From positions 1 to 64,000 of the forward strand of contig JAEZTJ010000033.1 of the NCBI GenBank assembly GCA_023421505.1: a stretch of DNA of 64,000 nt, given 5' to 3'. The translations under genes and the position numbers were made by a program. This document shows, in pieces, positions 52,213 to 60,475 of this stretch. Under the pieces are notes generated by a model that was not told the DNA's origin, did no database searches, and was given only the letters and a program-made list of their open reading frames with translations. Position 1 is the stretch's first letter. The number at the start of each line of letters is the position of its first letter. The DNA comes from Bacillota bacterium (lineage in GTDB: Bacteria > Bacillota > Clostridia > Lachnospirales > Lachnospiraceae).

Positions 52213-52251
52213 AAGTACCCTCCTCTTATCCTTCGTACCCTAACGTTAAAA

Positions 52252-53004
52252 TCATATCACATCTAATTCCACCGGACAATGGTCACTGCCCATAACCTCC
52301 ATATGAATTATGCTATCCTTAATACTCTCCTTTAGGCGTTCTGATGCCAGAAAATAATCAATACGCCATCCTGCATTCTTCTCTCTGGCTTTGAACATAT
52401 AAGACCACCAGGTATAAGCCTCAGTTATATCCGGATATTTATACCGAAAGGTATCAAGAAAACCGTTTTCTAAAAGCAGCGTCATTTTCTCTCTTTCTTC
52501 CTTTGTAAAGCCCGCATTCTTTGTATTTGTTTTAGGATTTTTAAGATCTATCTCTTTATGCGCAACATTAAGATCACCGCAGATAATAACCGGTTTTTTC
52601 TTGTCTAAAGCCATTACATAGGCACGAAAATCATCCTCCCACTCCATTCTGTAGCTAAGTCTTGCCAGCTCTCTCTGAGAATTTGGAGTATATACGGTCA
52701 CTAAGTAAAAATCCTCATATTCAGCCGTAATGACCCTGCCTTCCTCATTATGCCTGTCCATACATAGATCATAGCAGACACTGATTGGCTCCTTCTTGGT
52801 AAATATCGCTGTACCGGAATAACCTTTTTTCACTGCAGAGTTAAAGTACTGGTGGTAACCTTCAAACGTAATTTCCACCTGTTCCGGCTGTAATTTTGTT
52901 TCTTGAAGACAAAATATATCGGCATCTACTTTTCTAAAAAATTCTTCAAAACCTTTATTCAAACATGCTCTAAATCCATTTACATTCCAAGATATGAGTT
53001 TCAC
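52252..53004 (-). CDS. exoA: Exodeoxyribonuclease III / AP endonuclease
   Basis: A 250-residue base-excision-repair enzyme of the ExoIII/APE1 family. Visible motifs are SWNVNG (5-10), LQETKL with the metal ligand E35, GDLNVAH, and the C-terminal GSDHCP with the catalytic His. Start is GTG at 53004 with a modest AGG site. The order exoA-HAD is on the same strand as the HD-GYP gene 39 bases downstream. Confidence 0.95.
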   Translation of the reverse strand: MKLISWNVNGFRACLNKGFEEFFRKVDADIFCLQETKLQPEQVEITFEGYHQYFNSAVKKGYSGTAIFTKKEPISVCYDLCMDRHNEEGRVITAEYEDFYLVTVYTPNSQRELARLSYRMEWEDDFRAYVMALDKKKPVIICGDLNVAHKEIDLKNPKTNTKNAGFTKEEREKMTLLLENGFLDTFRYKYPDITEAYTWWSYMFKAREKNAGWRIDYFLASERLKESIKDSIIHMEVMGSDHCPVELDVI

Positions 53005-53123
53005 TTTGATACCTAATTCCTTTCTTTAATCATTTTTACTTAGCTGATTACGAAACAATGTAGTTTTATTAATTAGTTTCACAATTATCAAATCATTCTT
53101 ACTTTATATAATAAGTGCAGTAA

Positions 53124-53774
53124 TTAATCGATTTTCATAATCACCTCATATAAAGCTTCAACTGTTTCTGCAATCCTATCTGCTCCTGCATTTTCTAATT
53201 CTTCTCTGCTGCCATAGCCATATAATACTCCAATTGAAGCTATCCCTACCGCTTTGGCTCCTTCTACATCATGCAGGCGGTCGCCTATCATAACTACAGA
53301 GGATAGCTCCTGTATCCGGTTCTTATTCAGCGCATATCGGATAATCTCTTCCTTCGTAGAGCGCGTGTTGTCAAGTGTGGCGCCGCAGATATCTGTAAAG
53401 TATTCGGCAAGTGCGAAGTGCTCAAGTATTTTCCGCGCAAATATCTCTGGCTTTGAGGTTGCTACCATCAGCTTCTTTCCGGCCTTCACTAAATTAGCAA
53501 GCAGCGCAGGCATCCCTTCATACACTTTATTTTCAAATATTCCTGTCTCTATAAAATATTCCCTGTATTTCGCTACTCCGGCCTCTGCTTCCTCCTCACT
53601 AAAATTATGATATACCTTAAAGGATTGTCTTAAAGGCGGACCGATATAGCAGCATAAATTGTCTAAATCAGGTTCGTTGATATGATTTGCCGCCAAAGCG
53701 TATTGTACCGATTTTGTGATACCAAGCTTAGGATCGGTTAATGTACCGTCCAGATCCATCAATATATATTCCAT
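53124..53774 (-). CDS. HAD-superfamily hydrolase, phosphoglycolate phosphatase-like
   Basis: A 216-residue phosphatase. The nucleophile motif is D7-L-D9-G-T, motif II lies in 'KLMVATSKPE', and motif III/IV is 'VVMIGDRLHDVEGAKAVGI'. A four-helix cap (about 15-80) puts it in subfamily I with PGP/YjjG-like enzymes; nucleotide or sugar phosphates are possible substrates. AGGAG precedes the ATG. It lies 120 bases upstream of exoA on the same strand. Confidence 0.92.
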   Translation of the reverse strand: MEYILMDLDGTLTDPKLGITKSVQYALAANHINEPDLDNLCCYIGPPLRQSFKVYHNFSEEEAEAGVAKYREYFIETGIFENKVYEGMPALLANLVKAGKKLMVATSKPEIFARKILEHFALAEYFTDICGATLDNTRSTKEEIIRYALNKNRIQELSSVVMIGDRLHDVEGAKAVGIASIGVLYGYGSREELENAGADRIAETVEALYEVIMKID

Positions 53775-53815
53775 AGCTTTCTCCTATTCACCTTTGTTCT
53801 TTATTCAATCTTTAG

Positions 53816-54076
53816 TTACCACTTATGCTCCATATCCGGGCAGGACTTATGATTAATCGCAGCCCGATATTCCACAAAACAGCCACATATTTTACAGATA
53901 CACTCGAAGAGATTATCACAGTCTTTACAATGCAGCAGCCTTTGACGATAAGTGAGCTCGTCTGTTTTAATACTCTCCTCAAGTCCTTGAAGGTTAATTC
54001 TCATATTTTCTATATATTCCTCCGCTGCAGCATCCTCAAGAAGGCATCTTTTACATAACCTTTTCCTATCACTCAT
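53816..54076 (-). CDS. Small Cys-rich DUF6171-like protein
   Basis: An 86-residue protein with cysteine pairs CKRC at the N-terminus and CKDC, CICKICGC further on, and a terminal SCP. The order CxxC - helix - 'CKDCDNLFECICKICGCFVE' and 'RAAINHKSCP' fits the DUF6171 family, probably zinc-binding. Its start is 3 bases after the DUF951 stop with little ribosome-binding site, so translation depends on the upstream gene. Confidence 0.85.
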   Translation of the reverse strand: MSDRKRLCKRCLLEDAAAEEYIENMRINLQGLEESIKTDELTYRQRLLHCKDCDNLFECICKICGCFVEYRAAINHKSCPDMEHKW

Positions 54077-54079
54077 GAT

Positions 54080-54259
54080 TTAAGGCTTTCTAACCTGTTT
54101 GATATTTTTCTCCACCTGTTTTCTGGGAAGCATGATTTGGTGTCCACAACCAAGACACTTAAGGCGAAAATCCATACCGACTCTAAGAATCTCCCATTCA
54201 CTGCTTCCACAGGGATGTTGCTTTTTTAATTTAATAATTTCACCTATATTTAAATCCAT
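54080..54259 (-). CDS. DUF951 family protein
   Basis: A 59-residue protein of the DUF951 family: MDLNIGEIIKLKKQHPCGS, 'MDFRLKCLGCGHQIMLPRKQ' and VEKNIKQ. It has a single CLGC pair plus a further Cys (in HPCGS). Homologues often lie near the genes for MscS or single-strand binding proteins; the function is unknown. GGGAGG touches ATG 54265 but lies 6 bases before ATG 54259, so that start is used. Confidence 0.88.
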   Translation of the reverse strand: MDLNIGEIIKLKKQHPCGSSEWEILRVGMDFRLKCLGCGHQIMLPRKQVEKNIKQVRKP

Positions 54260-54519
54260 TCCCATCCTCCCATGAACTGTGAAAATTATAGTAGATAGAT
54301 CGTTGTATTTTAAGCAAATTATAACATATTCGGAGATATAATTAAAACTAAAATTTTATTCTCTAAATAACACTTGCATTTTAAAGCAATGTATAGTAGT
54401 ATATAAATACACCTGACATAGTTTTAATAACTACATATCATATTAATTAGGTTGCAAGATGTATAAATCAAAAGCTTATGTTAACACTTATATATCATAT
54501 AAATAAAGGAGTTGGTTTT

Positions 54520-55188
54520 ATGACAGTAAAAAATGTAAAAGTAAAGGATCCGGGAAGTGCAATCACTCATTTTATCGGAATGTTAATGGCAGTTTTTGCA
54601 GCTTTGCCGCTTTTGATTAAAGCAGCCGGACATCCCGACAACGTACACATTCTTTCTCTTAGTGTATTTATTCTCAGCATGATATTATTATATACTGCCA
54701 GTACCGTTTATCATACCTTTGGCAGTACTATTAAAGTACATCGCCGCCTCAAAAAATTTGATCATATGTCAATCTACGTTTTAATAGCCGGAACCTACAC
54801 TCCTATCTGTTTAATCGTATTGAATGGTCGTGCCGGTATCAATATGTTAATTCTGATCTGGAGTTTAGCAGCGGTCGGTATTATTGTAACAGGCTTTTGG
54901 GTTCATTGTCCAAAATGGTTTTCCGCTGTTGTCTATATTGCTATGGGCTGGACCTGCGTACTTGCCTTTACACAGCTCATTAATTCCCTTCCGTCAGCTG
55001 CTTTTTACTGGTTATTAGCCGGAGGTATCATTTATACAATCGGCGGCGTTATATACGCTTTAAAGCTGCCTATTTTTAACAACAAGCATAAAAACTTCGG
55101 CTCTCATGAGATTTTCCACTTATTTTGCATCGGCGGAAGCTTCTGTCACTTTATGATGATGTATCTCTATATCGCCGTTATGCCTTAA
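54520..55188 (+). CDS. Hemolysin III family membrane protein (YqfA-like)
   Basis: A 222-residue protein with about seven transmembrane segments, of the hemolysin III/PAQR superfamily. Conserved parts are 'DPGSAITHFIGMLMAVFAAL' at the N-terminus, 'YTASTVYHTF', 'KFDHMSIYVLIAGTYTPICL' and the terminal 'GSHEIFHLFCIGGSFCHFMM' with the metal-binding histidines. True hemolytic activity is doubtful; a membrane hydrolase role is likely. AAGGAG lies 8 bases before ATG 54520. Confidence 0.92.
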   Translation: MTVKNVKVKDPGSAITHFIGMLMAVFAALPLLIKAAGHPDNVHILSLSVFILSMILLYTASTVYHTFGSTIKVHRRLKKFDHMSIYVLIAGTYTPICLIVLNGRAGINMLILIWSLAAVGIIVTGFWVHCPKWFSAVVYIAMGWTCVLAFTQLINSLPSAAFYWLLAGGIIYTIGGVIYALKLPIFNNKHKNFGSHEIFHLFCIGGSFCHFMMMYLYIAVMP

Positions 55189-55239
55189 GCTATCTATTCA
55201 TCGATTATAAGCTTAACAAAAATTCTTTGTACAATAATA

Positions 55240-55288
55240 AAAACCGGGTAATCGCTGCTCCTTCCAAGTGCAATTTACCCGGTTTTTT
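55240..55288 (+). terminator. Terminator of the hemolysin III gene
   Basis: AAAACCGGGTAA pairs with TTACCCGGTTTT, followed by further T residues. Confidence 0.93.
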
Positions 55289-55343
55289 GACTATATCAAA
55301 CTATGATGCAAATTATCCCTTACTGTTATCCGTTAAATATGAA

Positions 55344-55898
55344 CTACTTTATTGTATTATCTATGATCAACTGAAGCAATTTATCTCTTTCCTCTCTGTT
55401 CATAATATCTATCCCGCTGTATTTAAAGAATTCCGTTGAACGGTAAAATATCAGCTGCAGGAAGGAGATTAGCTGATATGCAATTATTCTACATTCCGCT
55501 TCTGATTTATCAGTATAGTGTTCCTTAATAATTGGTAGTATCTGCAGAGACGTTGACATATCTCCCTCTAGCAGTATATATGATATATGGGGTTTCAGTA
55601 TATCTGTGTATTCCATGATAATTTCTACAATAGTGGTCAAGAATTTGATCAGCTTCTGCTTTGCCGGAATATCCATAGAATAGATTTCCATAAGCTTTTC
55701 TGCTTTATTCTCAAGTATTATACTCACAGCAATATTCAACAATTCATTTTTAGAATGAAAATAGTAATTAATCAGTGCCAAGTTAACTTTGGCCTCCGCA
55801 GCAATCTGTCTGGCTGTTATTTTACCCGGACTGCGGCTTTCGGTTAAAAGTCTAATCGTTACTTTAATTAGCTGTTCTCTCACATTATCATTAGACAT
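55344..55898 (-). CDS. TetR/AcrR-family regulator beside a radical SAM gene
   Basis: A 184-residue regulator with helix-turn-helix 'ITARQIAAEAKVNLALINYY' (27-46) and 'YYFHSKNELL' following. The C-terminal domain resembles the long-helix TetR group with 'RIIAYQLISFLQLIFYRSTE'. AGGAGGAG precedes the ATG. It is the second gene of a two-gene unit after the radical SAM gene (44-base gap) and probably binds the paired AAACATGTTT palindromes at the promoter of this unit. Confidence 0.9.
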   Translation of the reverse strand: MSNDNVREQLIKVTIRLLTESRSPGKITARQIAAEAKVNLALINYYFHSKNELLNIAVSIILENKAEKLMEIYSMDIPAKQKLIKFLTTIVEIIMEYTDILKPHISYILLEGDMSTSLQILPIIKEHYTDKSEAECRIIAYQLISFLQLIFYRSTEFFKYSGIDIMNREERDKLLQLIIDNTIK

Positions 55899-55942
55899 TT
55901 ATTCTCCTCCTGAATACTTAAACTTCTGTTATATGTATGAAT

Positions 55943-57031
55943 TTACCCAATCAGGGCTTTTACCTCCGCCTCATGCTCGAATAAGGCACAGCCTCCCGAA
56001 TGCTCGCCTCCTATTAGGGCAGCTGCACCTAGTTTCTTAAAAAGCGGAGACTGCAAAGCCTCTAAGAAGCTAACCTCGGCTAAATTACAGTCTGAATATG
56101 GGGAAAATGGACAAGGCTCTGCTGCACCATAAGGGTTTATATGAAAAAAGCCTCTGCCTGCCGCCAGACATCCCCCCATGTATTTCTCATCACCGGGAAA
56201 GGATAGAAAAATAGTATTTTCAAAATCCTTTCTCAGTATCGTCTGCCTTTGTTCCAAATAGCTTCGACCTGCATCAGATAAGGCAAGGTGATCAGTCCCT
56301 GGTGTAACCGGAACATATTCTATAAAAAATACCATTCTAGCGCCCTTCTCCTCCAGCAGGTGAATAAACTCCGGACTTGTCACCTCCTCCACGTTCCCGC
56401 TTGTTACTGTAATAGATGTACCGAATAAAATTTTTATTCTTTTAAGCTCCTGCATTATCTTAACAATTTTTTCATAGACGCCTTCTCCTCTTCTGCTGTC
56501 TGTGGCTTGTAAGCCTCCTTCTAAGCTTATAACGGGGATTAGGTTACGATTTTTGTTGAATAAATCCATATAATTCCGGTCAATCATCAAACCGTTAGTA
56601 AAGATTGGAAATATCATATCTTTTATCTTCGCTGCCTGATCTATAAGCTCTTTCCTTAATAATGGTTCTCCACCCGCCAGTAAATTAAAAGTAATTCCAC
56701 AGTCTGCAGCCTCACGAAAGAGAGTAAGCCACCTCTGATCTGTAAGAACTTTACCTTGCTTTGTATCTGTGCATATCTTATTCTCTCTTGCATAGCAGCC
56801 CCTGCAAAACAAATTACAGCTATTGGTAATACTGGAGATAAGAAATGTCGGTATATGAATTCCCTTTTCTTCACTTTCTATTCTCTTTTTACTTGCTTTA
56901 CGCACTACATTTCTGACTTCCATTAAGTATGCTGTTTCTTTTGGATTTTTCAGTGTTGATTTCAGGACATTTGTAATAAGCCGCTCTACAGCCCCATTCA
57001 TATAAGTCGTTAATTCACCACTTGAATTCAT
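55943..57031 (-). CDS. Radical SAM/SPASM-type protein
   Basis: A 362-residue enzyme. The [4Fe-4S]-SAM motif is C-x3-C-x2-C in 'NSCNLFCRGCYARE' (about 71-84), followed by 'LLAGGEPLLRKELI', the SAM-binding GGEP. The C-terminal part has further cysteines (GGCLAAGRG, EPCPFSPYSDC, GGC) like a SPASM/Twitch auxiliary cluster. The reaction is unknown, as no peptide precursor was seen nearby. GGGG precedes the ATG. The transcript is controlled by a strong promoter with TetR-like operators, and the tetR gene follows. Confidence 0.9.
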   Translation of the reverse strand: MNSSGELTTYMNGAVERLITNVLKSTLKNPKETAYLMEVRNVVRKASKKRIESEEKGIHIPTFLISSITNSCNLFCRGCYARENKICTDTKQGKVLTDQRWLTLFREAADCGITFNLLAGGEPLLRKELIDQAAKIKDMIFPIFTNGLMIDRNYMDLFNKNRNLIPVISLEGGLQATDSRRGEGVYEKIVKIMQELKRIKILFGTSITVTSGNVEEVTSPEFIHLLEEKGARMVFFIEYVPVTPGTDHLALSDAGRSYLEQRQTILRKDFENTIFLSFPGDEKYMGGCLAAGRGFFHINPYGAAEPCPFSPYSDCNLAEVSFLEALQSPLFKKLGAAALIGGEHSGGCALFEHEAEVKALIG

Positions 57032-57125
57032 ATTTTACCCCATTCCTGCGCTGCTTATTTGGCTCACTTGCGAGACAATGCGCATATCCTTTCTTCGAAA
57101 TTTTACTCTCGCCTCATCTTATGAT

Positions 57126-57175
57126 AAACATGTTTTAAACATGTTTAATTATAGTCGTAATATTTCTTTTGTCAA
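57126..57175 (-). promoter_or_regulatory. Promoter and double operator of the radical SAM-tetR unit
   Basis: On the minus strand TTGACA (57175-57170) and TATAAT (57153-57148) are 16 bp apart. Directly downstream are two copies of the palindrome AAACATGTTT (57126-57135 and 57137-57146), placed over the transcription start, as expected for a TetR repressor site. Confidence 0.88.
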
Positions 57176-57224
57176 TGCCCAATTTGATAATTTCCTGAAT
57201 TCATATAATATATCAACTAAACCC

Positions 57225-57413
57225 AACAAAACTGCCCCTCTAGCTAGCTAGAGGGGCATACATTCATATCTATGTTAAGCAGCCGAATAGTTCTGGTAAG
57301 GTATCAAGGCAGTAAGCTGTACACTCTTCATGAGGTATAAGGGATTCGGTTGCGAATGCTCAAAGATATGTATCGTATCCCGACAAAACTGTCCTGCTAC
57401 CTTTTCTTTTAGT
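57225..57413 (-). ncRNA. Candidate small RNA (long hairpin with central bubble and strong terminator)
   Basis: On the minus strand TATAAT (57425-57420) is followed by about 190 bases without a coding frame, ending in a terminator with a perfect 13-bp GC-rich stem (57233-57258) and GTTTTGTT. The body folds back: ATACATATCT near the start faces AGATATG-AA-TGTAT, and GCAaCCGAAT faces ATTCGGcTGC, with an unpaired middle of about 50 bases. This overall plan recalls 6S RNA but I cannot assign it. Alternatively it is the 3' untranslated end of pgi. Confidence 0.45.
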
Positions 57414-57537
57414 TAATACATTATACTCTGTAAATACTTTTATTGTTACAATAAACTATCCGGTTTTATAAACATAAAATTTTATAATTTTGCTGTTTCA
57501 TTCATTACGATTAACTTTCATAAGCCGTACTATTCGA

Positions 57538-58893
57538 TTAATGATCCAATCTCTTTAATAACTCTTCTCGCTGCACCTCAAAGCCGGGCTTACCAAGCAG
57601 AGCAAACATATTCTTCTTATAGCTTTCAACTCCCGGTTGGTCAAAGGGATTTACTCCCAGTATATAGCCGCTAACGCCGCAAGCAAATTCAAAAAAGTAG
57701 AATAGCTCTCCTAAATAAAACTCATTTTGTTCGGGTAAGGAAATCTGTAAGTTCGGAACATTACCATCTGTATGAGCAAGCAGCGTACCCTTCATAGCAC
57801 TTTTATTGATGAAATCAACACTCTTACCTGCAAGATAGTTTAATCCGTCTAAGTCGACTTCTTCTTCCTCAAGAATAATCTCTGTCTTAGAAGTTTCAAC
57901 ATTGATTACAGTCTCAAATAGTGTTCGTTGTCCATCCTGAATAAACTGTCCCATAGAATGAAGATCCGTTGTAAAATCAACTGCTGCCGGGAAGATACCC
58001 TTTTGATCCTTTCCTTCGCTTTCACCGTAAAGCTGCTTCCACCACTCAGATACAAAGTGAAGCGATGGCTCATAATTAACCAGAATTTCAATGCTCTTAC
58101 CCTTGCGAAGTAAAATATTACGTACAGCTGCATACTGCAGTGCGTCATTTTCTTCATAGCAGGAGTTTAAGCAGTAATTTCTCATACTTGCAGCGCCTTC
58201 CATGAGCTTAGTTATATCAGCTCCGCTTACAGCAATCGGCAGAAGTCCTACAGCAGTAAGCACAGAGAAGCGTCCGCCTACATCATCCGGAACCACAAAG
58301 CTTTCATAGCCTTCTTCTGTCGCAAGATTTTTCAGTGCTCCTCTAGCCTTATCTGTGGTTGCATAAATTCTCTTAGCTGCTTCCTTCTTACCATACTTTT
58401 CATTCAAAAGCTTCTTAAATACACGGAAAGCGATTGCCGGCTCTGTTGTTGTACCTGATTTACTGATTATATTAATGGAGAAATCTCTGTCACCGATTAC
58501 CTCTTTTAAATGATTCATATAGTTGCTGCTGATATTATTCCCACAAAAATAAATTTCTGGTGTCTTTCTTACTTCTTTGGATACAGAATTATAAAAGCTG
58601 TGCCTTAGGAACTCAATCGCTGCTCTTGCTCCAAGGTAAGAGCCTCCAATTCCGATAACTAAAAGCACCTCAGAATCCTTTTGGATTTTATCAGCCGCCT
58701 TTTTAATCCGTGCAAATTCCTCCTTGTCATAACTGACGGGAAGGTCAATCCATCCCAGAAAATCATTTCCTGCGCCAGTCTTATCCACCAGCATATTTTT
58801 AGCCGCGTCTACGGAAGTCTTTATCATATCGATCTCTGAAGTTGAGATAAAATTCTTTGCAACAGAAAAATCAAATGAAACCTTGTTAGCCAT
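57538..58893 (-). CDS. pgi: Glucose-6-phosphate isomerase
   Basis: A 451-residue glycolytic enzyme that converts glucose 6-phosphate to fructose 6-phosphate. Sugar-phosphate-binding parts are 'VIGIGGSYLGARAAIEFL' (about 79-96) and 'IISKSGTTTEPAIAFRVFKK' (about 144-163); 'DVGGRFSVLTAVGLLPIA' contains the catalytic-site Arg, and 'YESEGKDQKG'-like 'GESEGKDQKGIFPAAVDFT' the Glu region. Length fits the Firmicute type. AAAGGAAG precedes the ATG. Confidence 0.96.
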   Translation of the reverse strand: MANKVSFDFSVAKNFISTSEIDMIKTSVDAAKNMLVDKTGAGNDFLGWIDLPVSYDKEEFARIKKAADKIQKDSEVLLVIGIGGSYLGARAAIEFLRHSFYNSVSKEVRKTPEIYFCGNNISSNYMNHLKEVIGDRDFSINIISKSGTTTEPAIAFRVFKKLLNEKYGKKEAAKRIYATTDKARGALKNLATEEGYESFVVPDDVGGRFSVLTAVGLLPIAVSGADITKLMEGAASMRNYCLNSCYEENDALQYAAVRNILLRKGKSIEILVNYEPSLHFVSEWWKQLYGESEGKDQKGIFPAAVDFTTDLHSMGQFIQDGQRTLFETVINVETSKTEIILEEEEVDLDGLNYLAGKSVDFINKSAMKGTLLAHTDGNVPNLQISLPEQNEFYLGELFYFFEFACGVSGYILGVNPFDQPGVESYKKNMFALLGKPGFEVQREELLKRLDH

Positions 58894-59017
58894 TTTGTTT
58901 ACTTCCTTTCCTTTTTTTCTTATATTCTAACAAAGGCACTCTTTTTATTCAATGATTTTCTGCATAAGATTTCATGTATTTACTAAATTTGTTTATGTAA
59001 ATTTACGTATTGCTCCT

Positions 59018-60193
59018 CTATGCAAAGAATTCCTTTAATACATCTTCAATCAATTTCTCCTCCTGCTGGCTCATCGCCTGGGCTTTCATTTTTCCCGCAG
59101 CTGTCTTATACTGCTTAACAGTCTCTGACTTCTCTTTACCGAAGGTTTCTTTTTCAGCTTTTAGTAGCTCTGCTCTTTCCTTCGCTTCTGCGAAGTCATC
59201 TAGCTCTTTGATTAACATTTCCATATCAGCGTGTTCCGAAGGAGAATTATTCTCTTCCTCAAGACTCAACTCTTCCTTATTCTCTGCCTTTTGCTTCTTT
59301 AATTCAATTGACTGCTGTTTTTCTAATGCTTTTCTCTTCAACTCAGCTCGTCTTGCTTCAAGAGCCTCTCTTTCTTCCTCCTGCTTTAATCTATCTTCTT
59401 CTCTACGCCTTGCTGCCTGCTGCTTTTTCTCCTCTAGCTTTTTTCTTTCTTCTTCTTTTCTGGCTTCTTCCGCTTTTTTCTGCTCCTCTTCTCTCCTCAC
59501 TGCCTGAAGTCTTCTTTCTTCCTCTTTCTTTAATCTTGCTTCCCTTCTACGACTCAGCTCATCCTTTGTCACTTCCTTCTCGGAAGCTGTCGTTGTGGCA
59601 CTTATTTGCTTACCGGCATCTGTTACTTGCAAAAATTCACGGCGATACTGTTCAATCAGTTCAGGTGAAGTTGCTTCCTGTTCCAGTCTTACTTTACAAA
59701 AATTCTCCAGATAATCGAGCAGATTAAGGCGGAGCAACTTCTTCTTTCCTGCTAAATTAATACTTTTATCCACAAGAATTAAAACTGAGCTGGACAAAAT
59801 ACCCACTGCTCCGGCAAATAATATCTTATCTTGTCCACATTCATAAAACACCCCAAAAACCGCGAGTACAGGCACTGCCAGGAGGTTTAAAAACAGAACT
59901 TGTCCACTTAAATTATCCCAGGTGGATAAGAGAAGTCCACAAAAACGATACCTTAATACGTTTTTATCCACAAATGTATCCACATTATTAACACCTATTC
60001 TTAGTCTAAAACAAGTTTCGAATTTCATTTTCAAATGCTTTAGCATTTTACTCTTTGTCTCACCTAATCGATCGGATTCCTTTACCAAACGCTTATAAAC
60101 TAAGTTTACAATAAGACGAATGAGTAATCCTAGTCCGCCTAGACCTGCATAGGCATAAATTAATATGTCCTTGTCATATAAATATTGAATCAT
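59018..60193 (-). CDS. Membrane protein with long charged coiled coil
   Basis: A 391-residue hypothetical protein. Segments near 10-28, 108-125 and 130-148 are hydrophobic. Residues about 205-345 form an almost continuous Glu/Lys/Arg-rich coiled coil ('RRREARLKKEEERRLQAVRR' and similar), followed by an acidic linker and a short helical end ('EEKLIEDVLKEFFA'). No catalytic motif is seen; a structural or scaffolding role is possible. The site GAGGGG lies 6 bases before ATG 60193, so the upstream 12 residues are excluded. Confidence 0.8.
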   Translation of the reverse strand: MIQYLYDKDILIYAYAGLGGLGLLIRLIVNLVYKRLVKESDRLGETKSKMLKHLKMKFETCFRLRIGVNNVDTFVDKNVLRYRFCGLLLSTWDNLSGQVLFLNLLAVPVLAVFGVFYECGQDKILFAGAVGILSSSVLILVDKSINLAGKKKLLRLNLLDYLENFCKVRLEQEATSPELIEQYRREFLQVTDAGKQISATTTASEKEVTKDELSRRREARLKKEEERRLQAVRREEEQKKAEEARKEEERKKLEEKKQQAARRREEDRLKQEEEREALEARRAELKRKALEKQQSIELKKQKAENKEELSLEEENNSPSEHADMEMLIKELDDFAEAKERAELLKAEKETFGKEKSETVKQYKTAAGKMKAQAMSQQEEKLIEDVLKEFFA

Positions 60194-60475
60194 AAAAAGC
60201 CCCTCTCTTTTCCATAAATTTACAATCATTATAGCTTACTATAATAATTTTGAAAAGAGAGAGGGCCAAAAATCGATAGACACAATTCTTAGCAATGCTT
60301 CAAAAACCACTTCAATGCCCAGTTATTCCTGCCTGTTTGACACAATCTGATATGAATTAGCGTTATTAGACTATTTACAAAATGCACTTCGTCAATTAAT
60401 TGAGTAATACTTAAGTAAAAGCGATATAGAGTATAATTTGTTGCAACTACTTGCTTGGAGGCAATGTATCATTTG

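Noticed and set aside
53041..53090. ACGAAAC / GTTTCAC pair that might be another copy of the GCGAAACTCA repeat
   Set aside because: Only the GAAAC core is shared; ends and interior differ too much from the copies at 10573 and 50577.
57222..57395. Pair of direct repeats with GTTTTGT as a possible duplicated terminator or attachment site
   Set aside because: No integrase or mobile gene is near, and the repeats are inside the candidate RNA, where they are better seen as part of its structure.
59010..59727. Long plus-strand frames opposite the coiled-coil gene
   Set aside because: They are Ser/Leu-rich shadows of the Glu/Lys-rich coiled coil on the other strand, with no start signals.
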